NCBI RefSeq assembly: GCF_000420505.1
Contig: NZ_ATVB01000004.1
Coordinates: 1 to 64,000 of the forward strand
Reading direction: 5' to 3'
Origin: Alloscardovia omnicolens DSM 21503
GTDB lineage: Bacteria; Actinomycetota; Actinomycetes; Actinomycetales; Bifidobacteriaceae
Length of the DNA stretch: 64,000 nt
Within the stretch, counting starts at the first letter, position 1. Each line of letters opens with the position of its first letter. A program made the translations under genes and the position numbers. A model generated the notes under the pieces. That model had not been told where the DNA came from and ran no database searches. It saw only the letters and a program-made list of their open reading frames with translations. Positions 55,531 to 63,822 of this stretch are shown here, piece by piece.

Positions 55531-57669
55531 ATGCTATTTGGAAAGAAAGCAATTACTGACGCTGCATCGCAGCCAGGCGTGAAATTGCGTAGATTTGCAC
55601 ATCTTAAGCTCAGCACAAAACTAGCAGCACTATTTATGATTTTACTTATTGGTGTTGCAGTCTTAGCTCCCATTATTTCGCCTCATGATCCTCTTGCTAT
55701 TACCACTAGCTATTTGTCTCCGAACGCGAACAATCTATTCGGTACAGACAATTTAGGGCGAGACGTAATGAGTCGAGTCTTTTATGGAGCGCGTTATTCG
55801 CTGACTATTGGTCTGCTTGCCATTGCCTTTGCTCTTATTCTTGGAGCTCTTATTGGTGCAATTGCTGCAGTATCGCGCTCTTGGATTTCTGAAATTATTA
55901 TGCGCGTAGTTGACATCTTTATGTCTGTTCCAGGTATTGCATTGGCAGCAGTTTTTGTATCTATCTTAGGACAGTCGATGTTCGGCATCATTATTGCTAT
56001 TGGTATTTTATATGTGCCTCAAATTACACGAGTGGTTCGGGCAAATATTATTAGCGAGTATGGTCAAGATTATGTGCGTGCTGTAATTGTTTCCGGTGCG
56101 CGTGCTCCATGGATTTTACTCAAGCATGTTACGCGCAATATTGCTGCACCTGTTATGGTATTTACCACGCTATCGGTGGCTGATGCAATCGTCTTTGAAG
56201 CATCGTTATCCTTTATTAACTTGGGCTTCCCAGAGCCTACACCAACATGGGGTAATACTCTATCTTCAGCAAAACAAGGCGTTATTTTCGGTTATTGGTG
56301 GCAGGCATTATATCCAGGTTTGGCCATTATGATTACCGTATTAAGCTTGAATATCTTGTCTGAAGGTATTACAGATGCTATCGTATCTGCTCCAAGTGCA
56401 CCTATGGTCAAGAGTTCTGTTGATGCGGCAAAAGCACGTAAAGAAGACCTACTTCTGACAGACCCTGTTGCTGCATATGCGGCACAACACGATACCCTTG
56501 TTAACTCGTTGGCACAGCTTAAAGAGGCTGAAGCTCAACGTACAGATCGCTTTATTCCGCGTGGACCTGAATCGGGTGAGCCAGTCATTGAAGTAAAAGA
56601 CTTGTGTATCTCTTTCCCTCGCCATGGCGATGTGAATGTTGTTGACCACGTATCGTTCTACGTACGCCCTGGTGAAACCATGGGACTTGTAGGTGAATCT
56701 GGATGCGGCAAATCTATTACCTCCTTGGCCATTATGGGTCTGCTTGATAAGCGTGCAACAATTTCCGGTGAAATTAATTTCCATGGTAAGAACTTAGTTG
56801 ATATAAGCCCTAAGGAGCATAATGCTCTGCGGGGTCACGAAATTGCGATGATTTATCAAGATGCTCTCAGTTCTCTCAATCCATCCATGCTTATTAAGAA
56901 TCAAATGGCTCAGCTTACGAAGCGTGGTGGAAAACGTACGGCCGAAGAGCTACTTGAGCTTGTTGGATTAGATCCAAAGCGAGTGCTGGAATCTTATCCG
57001 CATGAGCTTTCAGGTGGTCAGCGGCAGCGTGTGCTGATTGCTATGGCATTAACTCGTGATCCTAAACTGGTTATTGCCGATGAGCCAACCACCGCACTCG
57101 ATGTTACAGTGCAGCGTCAAGTTATTGACCTACTCAATGATTTGCGTGAAAAGCTTGGATTTGCCATGATTTTTGTTTCACATGACTTGGCATTAGTTGC
57201 GAAGGTGGCTCATAAGATTACGGTTATGTATGCCGGTCAGGTAGTTGAGCAGGGCTCGACTCAGGAAATTCTGACTGATCCACGACATGAATACACTCGT
57301 GGTTTGCTGGGATCTGTTATCTCTATTGAAGCAGGTCAAACTCCGCTACATCAAGTACCTGGAACTGTTCCTAGCCCGAAGGACTTCCCAGATGGTGATC
57401 GTTTTGCTCCTCGTTCATCGAGACCTTATGACGCTCTCGATGAGCATCCGGTCATGATTGAAATTCCAGATACTCACCATCGCTATGCTGTGCGCCCATC
57501 TCTTGCAGATTTGGACGTTCACCATCAGCCAGTTGAGAATCCTGGAGAAATAATTCATCTGATTAATCCATCTCTTAATAATGCTTTTGACGATGGAGAA
57601 AAAGTCCCAGGTGACACATCCAATGTTGTAGTTACTGCTGACGCAACTCAGGAGGCAGACAATGAGTAA
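55531..57669 (+). CDS. Fused ABC permease and ATP-binding protein (DppC-DppD)
   Basis: This is a protein of about 712 residues joining two subunits. Residues about 1-300 form a DppC-type permease (NNLFGTDNLGRDVMSRVFYG, the loop AVIVSGARAPWILLKHVTRN). Residues about 350-620 form an ATPase with Walker A GESGCGKS, signature LSGGQRQRVLIAMAL and Walker B LVIADEPTTALD. The C-terminal tail (about 90 residues) is oligopeptide-type. The ATG at 55531 lies 1 bp after the previous stop. Such fusions occur in bifidobacterial transporters. It overlaps the next gene by eight bases. Confidence 0.9.
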   Translation: MLFGKKAITDAASQPGVKLRRFAHLKLSTKLAALFMILLIGVAVLAPIISPHDPLAITTSYLSPNANNLFGTDNLGRDVMSRVFYGARYSLTIGLLAIAFALILGALIGAIAAVSRSWISEIIMRVVDIFMSVPGIALAAVFVSILGQSMFGIIIAIGILYVPQITRVVRANIISEYGQDYVRAVIVSGARAPWILLKHVTRNIAAPVMVFTTLSVADAIVFEASLSFINLGFPEPTPTWGNTLSSAKQGVIFGYWWQALYPGLAIMITVLSLNILSEGITDAIVSAPSAPMVKSSVDAAKARKEDLLLTDPVAAYAAQHDTLVNSLAQLKEAEAQRTDRFIPRGPESGEPVIEVKDLCISFPRHGDVNVVDHVSFYVRPGETMGLVGESGCGKSITSLAIMGLLDKRATISGEINFHGKNLVDISPKEHNALRGHEIAMIYQDALSSLNPSMLIKNQMAQLTKRGGKRTAEELLELVGLDPKRVLESYPHELSGGQRQRVLIAMALTRDPKLVIADEPTTALDVTVQRQVIDLLNDLREKLGFAMIFVSHDLALVAKVAHKITVMYAGQVVEQGSTQEILTDPRHEYTRGLLGSVISIEAGQTPLHQVPGTVPSPKDFPDGDRFAPRSSRPYDALDEHPVMIEIPDTHHRYAVRPSLADLDVHHQPVENPGEIIHLINPSLNNAFDDGEKVPGDTSNVVVTADATQEADNE

Positions 57670-58489
57670 AGAACTGTTGAATACTCCCATTATTGAGCTG
57701 AAGAACATTAAAGTAGTGTTCAAAACTCGCGCAGGTGGTATTTTTCACCCTCATATGGTTACTGCTGTTAATGACGTGAGTTTGCAACTTATGCCAGGGA
57801 AAACCATTGGTTTGGTTGGGGAATCCGGATGTGGAAAATCCACCACAGCTAATGTGCTTTGTGGTTTGCAGATGGCTACAGAGGGCACAGTGCTATTTAA
57901 GGGTATTGATGTTACTAAGCGCACTGCTGATCAACGTAAGAAAATTGGGCGCGTGGTATCAGTTGTTTTTCAAGATCCAGCAACTGCTCTTAACGCTCGT
58001 ATGAAAGTTATTGATCAACTTATTGATCCTCTAGCTGTGCATAAGCTTGGAACGAAAGAAAAGCGCATAAATCGTGCGATGGAACTTATCCACATGGTTG
58101 GTTTGCCAACTTCTGTGCTGGATGCTCTTCCTGGTCAACTCTCAGGTGGTCAGCGTCAGCGAGTAGCTATCGCACGAGCTTTGAGCTTAGAGCCGGATGT
58201 AATCATCGCAGATGAACCTACATCTGCTCTCGATGTGTCTGTGCGAGCGCAGATTTTGAATCTTCTAACACATTTGAGAGAAGAACTTGGCTTAGCAATG
58301 GTGTTTATTAGCCACGATATTCAAACAGTACGCTACGTATCCGATGAAATCGTGGTGATGAATGGCGGCAGCATCGTAGAACGTGGCCCAGCACAAGAAG
58401 TGTTTTACAATCCGCAACATCCTTATACGCGAACTCTTCTTGCTGCAGCACCATCATTGTTGCATCCTACTGAAGAAGAATGCGCATAA
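57662..58489 (+). CDS. ABC transporter ATP-binding protein (DppF-like)
   Basis: This is a 275-residue second ATPase of the transporter. Walker A is GESGCGKST, the signature is LSGGQRQRVAIARAL, and Walker B is VIIADEPTSALD. The family C-terminal segment FYNPQHPYTRTLL is present. The start overlaps the previous gene (ATG within the last codons), so the two are translationally coupled. It completes the import system. Confidence 0.9.
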   Translation: MSKELLNTPIIELKNIKVVFKTRAGGIFHPHMVTAVNDVSLQLMPGKTIGLVGESGCGKSTTANVLCGLQMATEGTVLFKGIDVTKRTADQRKKIGRVVSVVFQDPATALNARMKVIDQLIDPLAVHKLGTKEKRINRAMELIHMVGLPTSVLDALPGQLSGGQRQRVAIARALSLEPDVIIADEPTSALDVSVRAQILNLLTHLREELGLAMVFISHDIQTVRYVSDEIVVMNGGSIVERGPAQEVFYNPQHPYTRTLLAAAPSLLHPTEEECA

Positions 58490-58515
58490 CAATAAAAATA
58501 ATAAAAGAAAATCGT

Positions 58516-58597
58516 GCGAGCCTTATCTTAGATAGCCTTTCCACACATCAAATCTAGGTATGAGGCTCGCCATAGGCACCCAGCTAAACTGAGCTAG
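58516..58597 (+). promoter_or_regulatory. Structured spacer before nanA
   Basis: GCGAGCCT (58516-58523) pairs with AGGCTCGC (58563-58570), and CCAGCT pairs with AGCTAGG (58579-58597). There is no T-run after either. The spacer may shape mRNA processing between transporter and enzyme genes, or hold an attenuator. The evidence is base pairing only. Confidence 0.4.
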
Positions 58598-58646
58598 GGG
58601 CTACAGGAACATACTTTTCAAAGACGAAAAGAGGAGGAATAGAGAA

Positions 58647-59615
58647 ATGGATTCTCGTTTTCGTGGCGTTTTCCCGCCAGTAGTTACAGCCTTAGATGCA
58701 GATGGTAATCTTGATGAAACCTCTTTTGAACGAAGTATTAATCGCATGATTGACGCTGGAGTCAATGGACTCTTTGTATTGGGATCTTCGGGAGAAGTAG
58801 CTTTCAGTACTGATGAACGCCGCCGGCAGATTATTGAAGCAGCTGTGCGCATTATTGACCATCGAGTACCCCTGCTGGTGGGGTGTATTGATACAGAAAC
58901 AAGACGAGTTATAGAACATGCTCGAGTAGCTCAAGCTTTGGGGGCAGATGCCATTGTAGCTACAGCACCATTTTATGCACTTGGTGGTCAAGCAGAAATA
59001 GAACGGCATTTCCGTCTCATTCATGAAGCTGTAGATTTGCCATTATTTGCATATGATATTCCGGTATGTGTGCACACCAAACTGCAGGCAGATATGCTTA
59101 TTCGTTTAGGGCTTGATGGCGTGCTTACGGGTGTTAAAGATTCTTCCAACGATGATGTTTCTTTCCGTTTCCTTGTTGATAGTAATAAGAGAGCAGGGCA
59201 TCCTCTGGTCTTGTTGACAGGGCAGGAGGTCGTTGTTGACGGGGCTTATATGGCTGGTGCGGATGGATCAGTTCCTGGTCTTGCTAATGTTGAGGCAAGT
59301 GCTTATGTGCGTATGTGGCAAGCATATGAGAATGGTGATTGGAGCACTGTTCGTAAGGAACAAGATTTCCTTGCAGACCTTATGCGTATTGTTCTCGTAC
59401 CACAAGGCGTTCAAGGTTATGCAGCGGGAGTAGGAGCATTCAAAACAGCCATGGCTTTGCTGGGAATTTTTGATACGAATCAAATGCCAGAGCCTGTCTT
59501 ACCGCTGCGTGGCGAAAATGTTGAGCGCATTGCAAGCGTGTTGAAACAAGCAGGACTCGAACTTAAGCGTAATGTCGAAGAGGTAAGTGCTAGCGCGCAC
59601 ATTCATACTCTCTAA
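58647..59615 (+). CDS. nanA: N-acetylneuraminate lyase (DHDPS/NAL family)
   Basis: This is a 322-residue TIM-barrel aldolase. The family motif GSSGEVAFSTDER, the tyrosine in FAYDIPVCVH and the Schiff-base lysine in GVLTGVKDSSNDD are present. By itself the family also includes dihydrodipicolinate synthase, but the nan transporter upstream and nagB-nagA downstream point to cleavage of Neu5Ac into ManNAc and pyruvate. GAGGAGGAATAG precedes the ATG. The gene leads the enzyme part of the operon. Confidence 0.85.
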   Translation: MDSRFRGVFPPVVTALDADGNLDETSFERSINRMIDAGVNGLFVLGSSGEVAFSTDERRRQIIEAAVRIIDHRVPLLVGCIDTETRRVIEHARVAQALGADAIVATAPFYALGGQAEIERHFRLIHEAVDLPLFAYDIPVCVHTKLQADMLIRLGLDGVLTGVKDSSNDDVSFRFLVDSNKRAGHPLVLLTGQEVVVDGAYMAGADGSVPGLANVEASAYVRMWQAYENGDWSTVRKEQDFLADLMRIVLVPQGVQGYAAGVGAFKTAMALLGIFDTNQMPEPVLPLRGENVERIASVLKQAGLELKRNVEEVSASAHIHTL

Positions 59616-59635
59616 GTGCAAGGAAGGACGAGAGA

Positions 59636-60424
59636 ATGGCAGAAGTTCTTATTGTAAAATCACAAGAAGAAGCTGGAGAAATCTACGCACGTGCTGTGGT
59701 CACCGCGCTCGCTCGGAATCCTCAGCTTGTTCTAGGACTAGCTACGGGGTCAACACCACATGCCGCGTACCAAGCATTAGCTCGCCGTGTTAAAGAAGAT
59801 AATCTTGATGTTTCCCGAGTTCAGGGTTTTGCTTTAGATGAATATGTGGGTCTCGATCCAGAACATCCAGAATCGTATCATAGCGTTATTTTCAGAGAAG
59901 TAGTGGAACCTGTAGGTCTCAATCCTGATCTTATTCATGTGCCACACAGTGATATTGACACTCTTCCTCATGCAGGTGCAGACTACGATGCTGCAATCGA
60001 AGCAGCGTGTGGAGTAGATATTCAGATTCTAGGCATCGGAACAGATGGTCATATTGGGTTTAATGAGCCAGGAAGCTCACTTGCTTCTCCTACACGTATG
60101 AAAACCTTAGCCGAACAGACTCGTCTCGATAATGCTCGCTTTTTCAATAATGATGTAAATCAAGTGCCTATGCATTGCATTACACAAGGTGTGGGAACCA
60201 TAATGAAGGCAAAGCATCTTGTGCTGTTGGCATTTGGGAAATCAAAAGCTCAGGCGGTAGCAGCAAGTATTGAGGGGCCTATTACTGCTATGTGCCCAGC
60301 ATCGGCATTACAAATGCATCCACATGCTACTTTTATTGTGGATGAAGCAGCTGCGAGCGAATTGAAACAGGCTGAATATTACCAGTGGGTAGCGCGTCAT
60401 AAACCGCAATGGCAGGAGTTGTAG
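59636..60424 (+). CDS. nagB: Glucosamine-6-phosphate deaminase
   Basis: This 262-residue enzyme turns glucosamine-6-phosphate into fructose-6-phosphate and ammonia. The N-terminal LVLGLATGSTPHAAYQAL, VQGFALDEYVGL and GIGTDGHIGFNEPGSS motifs are those of NagB. AAGGACGAGAG lies before the ATG. It sits 20 bp after nanA and 60 bp before nagA. Confidence 0.93.
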   Translation: MAEVLIVKSQEEAGEIYARAVVTALARNPQLVLGLATGSTPHAAYQALARRVKEDNLDVSRVQGFALDEYVGLDPEHPESYHSVIFREVVEPVGLNPDLIHVPHSDIDTLPHAGADYDAAIEAACGVDIQILGIGTDGHIGFNEPGSSLASPTRMKTLAEQTRLDNARFFNNDVNQVPMHCITQGVGTIMKAKHLVLLAFGKSKAQAVAASIEGPITAMCPASALQMHPHATFIVDEAAASELKQAEYYQWVARHKPQWQEL

Positions 60425-60484
60425 GTTCGGATGCAGCTTGGTGTCGATATATGAGGTATGCCTCGTAAATATTAAGGATACTGA

Positions 60485-61801
60485 ATGAGTGCATTAATAG
60501 ATAAAGTTCCTGATTCATGGGAGAAACGTCGTGTTATAGCTCGACGCCTCGTAGGGCAGATGAGCTCCACAAGTTCTGCTTCGGCTTGTATTACTGTTTT
60601 ACGTCATGCCACGCTTGTTGATGCTTTGGGCACTATGAACAATGGTTGGCTGGTGATGCGTAATGGCAGTATCTATCGCACAGGTGCAGGTGATTATGCT
60701 CTTGAAGCGGTTACGAATGAGCTGGAGAGCGTGCAGAAAGAGCAGGACTACAAGAACACTATTAGTGTAATTGATGTTCAGGGACATATTGTTTGCCCCG
60801 GTTTCATTGACATTCATTCTCATGGCGGTTGGGGTAGTGCTTTTGACGACGGTGAAGATGCCATTGCTATGGCACGTAGTTTCCATCTTCTTCATGGCAC
60901 TACTCGGCAGGTACTTTCGTTAATTACGAATCCGTGGAATGATTTACTGCACACTATTCGTGTTGCTTCTCAGGTTGCATTAAGTCGCGTAGACATCTTA
61001 GGACTTCATCTTGAAGGGCCTTTCCTTTCACCTCAACATAAGGGTGCTCACGATGAAGAGTGCTTACTTGACCCTACACAAGAACGAGTAGAGGCAATAC
61101 TTGAAGCAAGCCAAACAACACTACGCCAGATTACGATTGCTCCTGAGCTAGAACATGGCATCAGTGCTATCGAAGGTTTTGCGCGCGCAGGAGTTCGCTC
61201 TGCTGTGGGGCATTGCGATGCTGACTATAATCAGACTCGTGAAGCTTTCGACCATGGTGCACGTATTTTGACGCACATGTTTAATGCCATGAACGGGATA
61301 TCTCACAGAGCGCCTGGGCCTATTGCTGCAGCAGCAGAAGACGAATCAGTTATTGCTGAGATAATTGCTGATGGATTTCATGTTCATACCCCAGCTTTAC
61401 GCATAGCTGCCCAGCTTGTTCCACACCGACTTGCTCTTGTAACAGATTCCATGTCTGCTGCAGGTTGTCCAGATGGTTCATATACCTTGGGTAATTTAGA
61501 CGTAGATGTGAAAGATGGACATGCTCGGCTTGTGTCTAATGGAGCTATAGCTGGTTCAACGTTAAATCTTGAAGAAGCAGTTCAGCGCATGGTTTTTGAA
61601 GTTGGATTGAGTGTGCAAGATGCTATAGAAGCTGCTACCTTTACACCGGCACGTGCTGTGGGGGTAGACCAGCCTCAGGAGATCACACAGGCTCCTCTTG
61701 GTTTATTGCGTGAGGGATATGCGGCTGATGCTTTGATTTTAGATAAAGATTCCTTAAGCGTGCGCGACGTGTGGTGCTCAGGCGTTCGTGTAGATATTTA
61801 A
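60485..61801 (+). CDS. nagA: N-acetylglucosamine-6-phosphate deacetylase
   Basis: This 438-residue amidohydrolase removes acetate from GlcNAc-6-phosphate. The metal site is seen in PGFIDIHSHGGWG, HLEGPFLSPQHKGAHDEE, GHCDADYNQ and LTHMFNAMNGISHR, and the catalytic aspartate is in LVTDSMSAAG. TAAGGA precedes the ATG. The N-terminus carries an extension of about 30 residues. The gene ends at a strong hairpin facing the repressor gene. Confidence 0.92.
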   Translation: MSALIDKVPDSWEKRRVIARRLVGQMSSTSSASACITVLRHATLVDALGTMNNGWLVMRNGSIYRTGAGDYALEAVTNELESVQKEQDYKNTISVIDVQGHIVCPGFIDIHSHGGWGSAFDDGEDAIAMARSFHLLHGTTRQVLSLITNPWNDLLHTIRVASQVALSRVDILGLHLEGPFLSPQHKGAHDEECLLDPTQERVEAILEASQTTLRQITIAPELEHGISAIEGFARAGVRSAVGHCDADYNQTREAFDHGARILTHMFNAMNGISHRAPGPIAAAAEDESVIAEIIADGFHVHTPALRIAAQLVPHRLALVTDSMSAAGCPDGSYTLGNLDVDVKDGHARLVSNGAIAGSTLNLEEAVQRMVFEVGLSVQDAIEAATFTPARAVGVDQPQEITQAPLGLLREGYAADALILDKDSLSVRDVWCSGVRVDI

Positions 61802-61817
61802 GTGGATACAATCAGGA

Positions 61818-61861
61818 TTAATTGTTCTCAGCATAATAGTTTTTATGCCGAGAACAATTAA
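61818..61861. terminator. Bidirectional terminator between nagA and the GntR gene
   Basis: TTAATTGTTCTC and GAGAACAATTAA form a 12-bp stem, extended inside by GCATAA with TTATGC. It lies between converging genes. Confidence 0.88.
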
Positions 61862-61889
61862 TTCATAACGATTATCCATGTGTTATGCG

Positions 61890-62684
61890 TTATGAATGAA
61901 GACGTGTACGAACTATGTGCTCAATCGGTTGATAATGCGAATCGACTGCTTCGCGATATGCTTCGATGTCTCCATTGACCGCGGCATTAAGCATATCTAT
62001 ATGGGCTTGAGCTGAATGCATAAGATCAGCAGTAATTTCCGCGTTTAACGCCGGAACTACTGCCATATGCACAAGCCATAAGCTACGCGATAGTTGTTTG
62101 GCCACGGCGTTATCAAGCGAATCCATCAGTCCTTGGTGAAAAGCTATGTCTTCTTCAAGAAAAGTATGTCCATCTTGAGCTTTTGCTGTAATATTCTCTG
62201 TTACAGTACGTAAACGAGCAATATCGTCGGTAGATAAACTCTGAACGTGGTTTACTACTTCAGGAGCTAATCCTTGATCTAAAATTTTACGTAGCTCAAT
62301 AATATCGGCTAAATTTCGGTAGCTGTCGTCGCCGGACATCATAGCCTTAAAAGAGAGAGCTTCGACAAGTGGGTCAAATGATAGAGAACCTACAAAAGTG
62401 CCTTTGCCATGAACCACAGATACAATATCCAATGCTTCAAGTTTACGTATCGCCTCGCGTACTGAGGACCGTGCTGCCTTTAAATGCTCACACAGCTCAG
62501 ACTCAGTGGGGAGAGGGTCTCCAATCTGTAAGCCTTCACGAAGGATATAGGATTTTATTGCATCCATTGTTGTATCTACGCGTCTGCGTGTAGAGGATGG
62601 CTCGGAAATACGTGGGATTAAAGCATCAGTTAAACCCTCTACACTCTGAATTTCCAATGTAGATTTTTTGAAATCAGGTGCCAT
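61890..62684 (-). CDS. nanR: GntR/FadR-type repressor (FCD domain), NanR-like
   Basis: This regulator has about 264 residues. The ATG at 62684 (MAPDFKKSTLEIQSV) has AAGGAGG six bases upstream; a start six codons earlier would overlap it. The winged helix-turn-helix reads LQIGDPLPTESELCEHLKA and SSVREAIRKLEALDIV. The C-terminal FCD ligand-binding domain has the metal-type residues Asp and His (DIAFHQGLMDSL, SAQAHIDMLNA). By position and family it is the NanR-type repressor of the operon. It is divergent from the DUF4862 gene, with its own operator in between. Confidence 0.88.
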   Translation of the reverse strand: MAPDFKKSTLEIQSVEGLTDALIPRISEPSSTRRRVDTTMDAIKSYILREGLQIGDPLPTESELCEHLKAARSSVREAIRKLEALDIVSVVHGKGTFVGSLSFDPLVEALSFKAMMSGDDSYRNLADIIELRKILDQGLAPEVVNHVQSLSTDDIARLRTVTENITAKAQDGHTFLEEDIAFHQGLMDSLDNAVAKQLSRSLWLVHMAVVPALNAEITADLMHSAQAHIDMLNAAVNGDIEAYREAVDSHYQPIEHIVRTRLHS

Positions 62685-62789
62685 AATACCCTCCTTCTTC
62701 ATCTGCGCCGTTGCATGAACGAATTATGCCTCTGACTCCAACACTTACTTACTAGTATATACATCGAGCGAAGCAATGGTAATACACGT

Positions 62790-62832
62790 ATTCTATCAAA
62801 TTATCAGACATCAGACAAATCTATGATATACT
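62790..62832. promoter_or_regulatory. Divergent promoters and operator of nanR and the DUF4862 gene
   Basis: On the minus strand TTGTCT (62818-62813), 17 bp and TAGAAT (62795-62790) form the repressor promoter. On the plus strand TATACT (62827-62832) with a weak -35 (CAGACA) may serve DUF4862. AGACATCAGACA (62806-62817), the complement of TGTCTGATGTCT, lies inside both. This supports autoregulation and control of the divergent operon. Confidence 0.82.
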
Positions 62833-62886
62833 GGGTACAACATGTTGAGTTGTCTCATCGAAAAGTAGCACAAGGGAGTGTTCTTA

Positions 62887-63822
62887 ATGGTAGGAATAAC
62901 AACCGTCGCGGGAGTATACGCCTCACAGCCTTCAGATAAGGCGAAACGTGAAGAATATTATGCTTTGCTTGGTCATGAAGAGTGGATTAGTGGAGCAGAG
63001 CTCCCTTTTCCTGGCGAGCTTGCAGATGCGAGTGAGAGAAAATGGCTTGCTGCTCATTTACCAACACATTGGCATCACAACAATGTCACTCTTATTCCTG
63101 GCACGATGCAGAGTCTCGCTGTGAACCCAAGTTTTGGTCTAGCAAGCCCCTCATCATCAGGTAGACGTGAAGCTCTCACATATTTAAGAAATGCTTTTTA
63201 CGCTCTTGACGATTTTGCGCAGCTTCGGGGAAGCCAAGATATCCGTTATGTGCAGATTCATTCAGCTCCTTCAAAAATTGCTGAAGTTGATGCAATGAAA
63301 GCATCTTTAGAAGAAATAAATAGGTGGGAGCATAACAGTATTCGCCTAGTTATTGAGCACTGCGACCGTTACAAAGAGGTGCAATCGCCAGAAAAGGGTT
63401 TCCTAACGTTGGAAGAAGAAATTGAATTAGCGCGGGAATTTAATGTAGGTATCACCATTAATTGGGGGCGCTCTGTTATTGAAGATAGAAATCCTTGGAC
63501 GGCTAAGCGGCATATTGAAGAATGTGCGTGTGCAGGTGTTCTTACGGGACTGATGTTTTCTGGTGCAGGACCTCAAGCATCACAGTATGGATACGAGTGG
63601 ATTGATGGGCATCTTCCTTTGAGTACTTTCGAGAAAACTAGCTTAATGACACCTGAACATATCGAAGCTTGTGTTACTAGTGCATGTGAGAGTAAGCAGT
63701 GGTTAGAGCACGGGTATGGCGGAGTGAAAGTATGTGTTCCTGCCAATGCAGACCTAGCAACGCGATTAAGTTATATGTCAACAACGTACGAGGTTATGAA
63801 CAATGTTTTGTGCTCACGATGA
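62887..63822 (+). CDS. DUF4862 family protein, putative sugar-acid pathway enzyme
   Basis: This is a protein of about 311 residues starting MVGITTVAGVY, with AAGGGAG upstream. Segments such as VQIHSAPSK, LVIEHCDRY, VGITINWGRSVIED and GLMFSGAGPQ show a TIM-barrel-like pattern with conserved His, Glu, Asp and Asn on successive strands. This suggests a metal-using sugar isomerase or epimerase fold. The family has no known function to me. The 20-bp overlap with the kinase gene and the repressor operator upstream place it in sialic-acid or ManNAc use. It might take the place of a known step, for example epimerisation, but this is inference. Confidence 0.75.
   Translation: MVGITTVAGVYASQPSDKAKREEYYALLGHEEWISGAELPFPGELADASERKWLAAHLPTHWHHNNVTLIPGTMQSLAVNPSFGLASPSSSGRREALTYLRNAFYALDDFAQLRGSQDIRYVQIHSAPSKIAEVDAMKASLEEINRWEHNSIRLVIEHCDRYKEVQSPEKGFLTLEEEIELAREFNVGITINWGRSVIEDRNPWTAKRHIEECACAGVLTGLMFSGAGPQASQYGYEWIDGHLPLSTFEKTSLMTPEHIEACVTSACESKQWLEHGYGGVKVCVPANADLATRLSYMSTTYEVMNNVLCSR

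Noticed and set aside
58490-58646. Known riboswitch before nanA (such as glmS or lysine type)
   Set aside because: Only two simple inverted repeats are seen; none of the conserved cores of known classes could be recognised.
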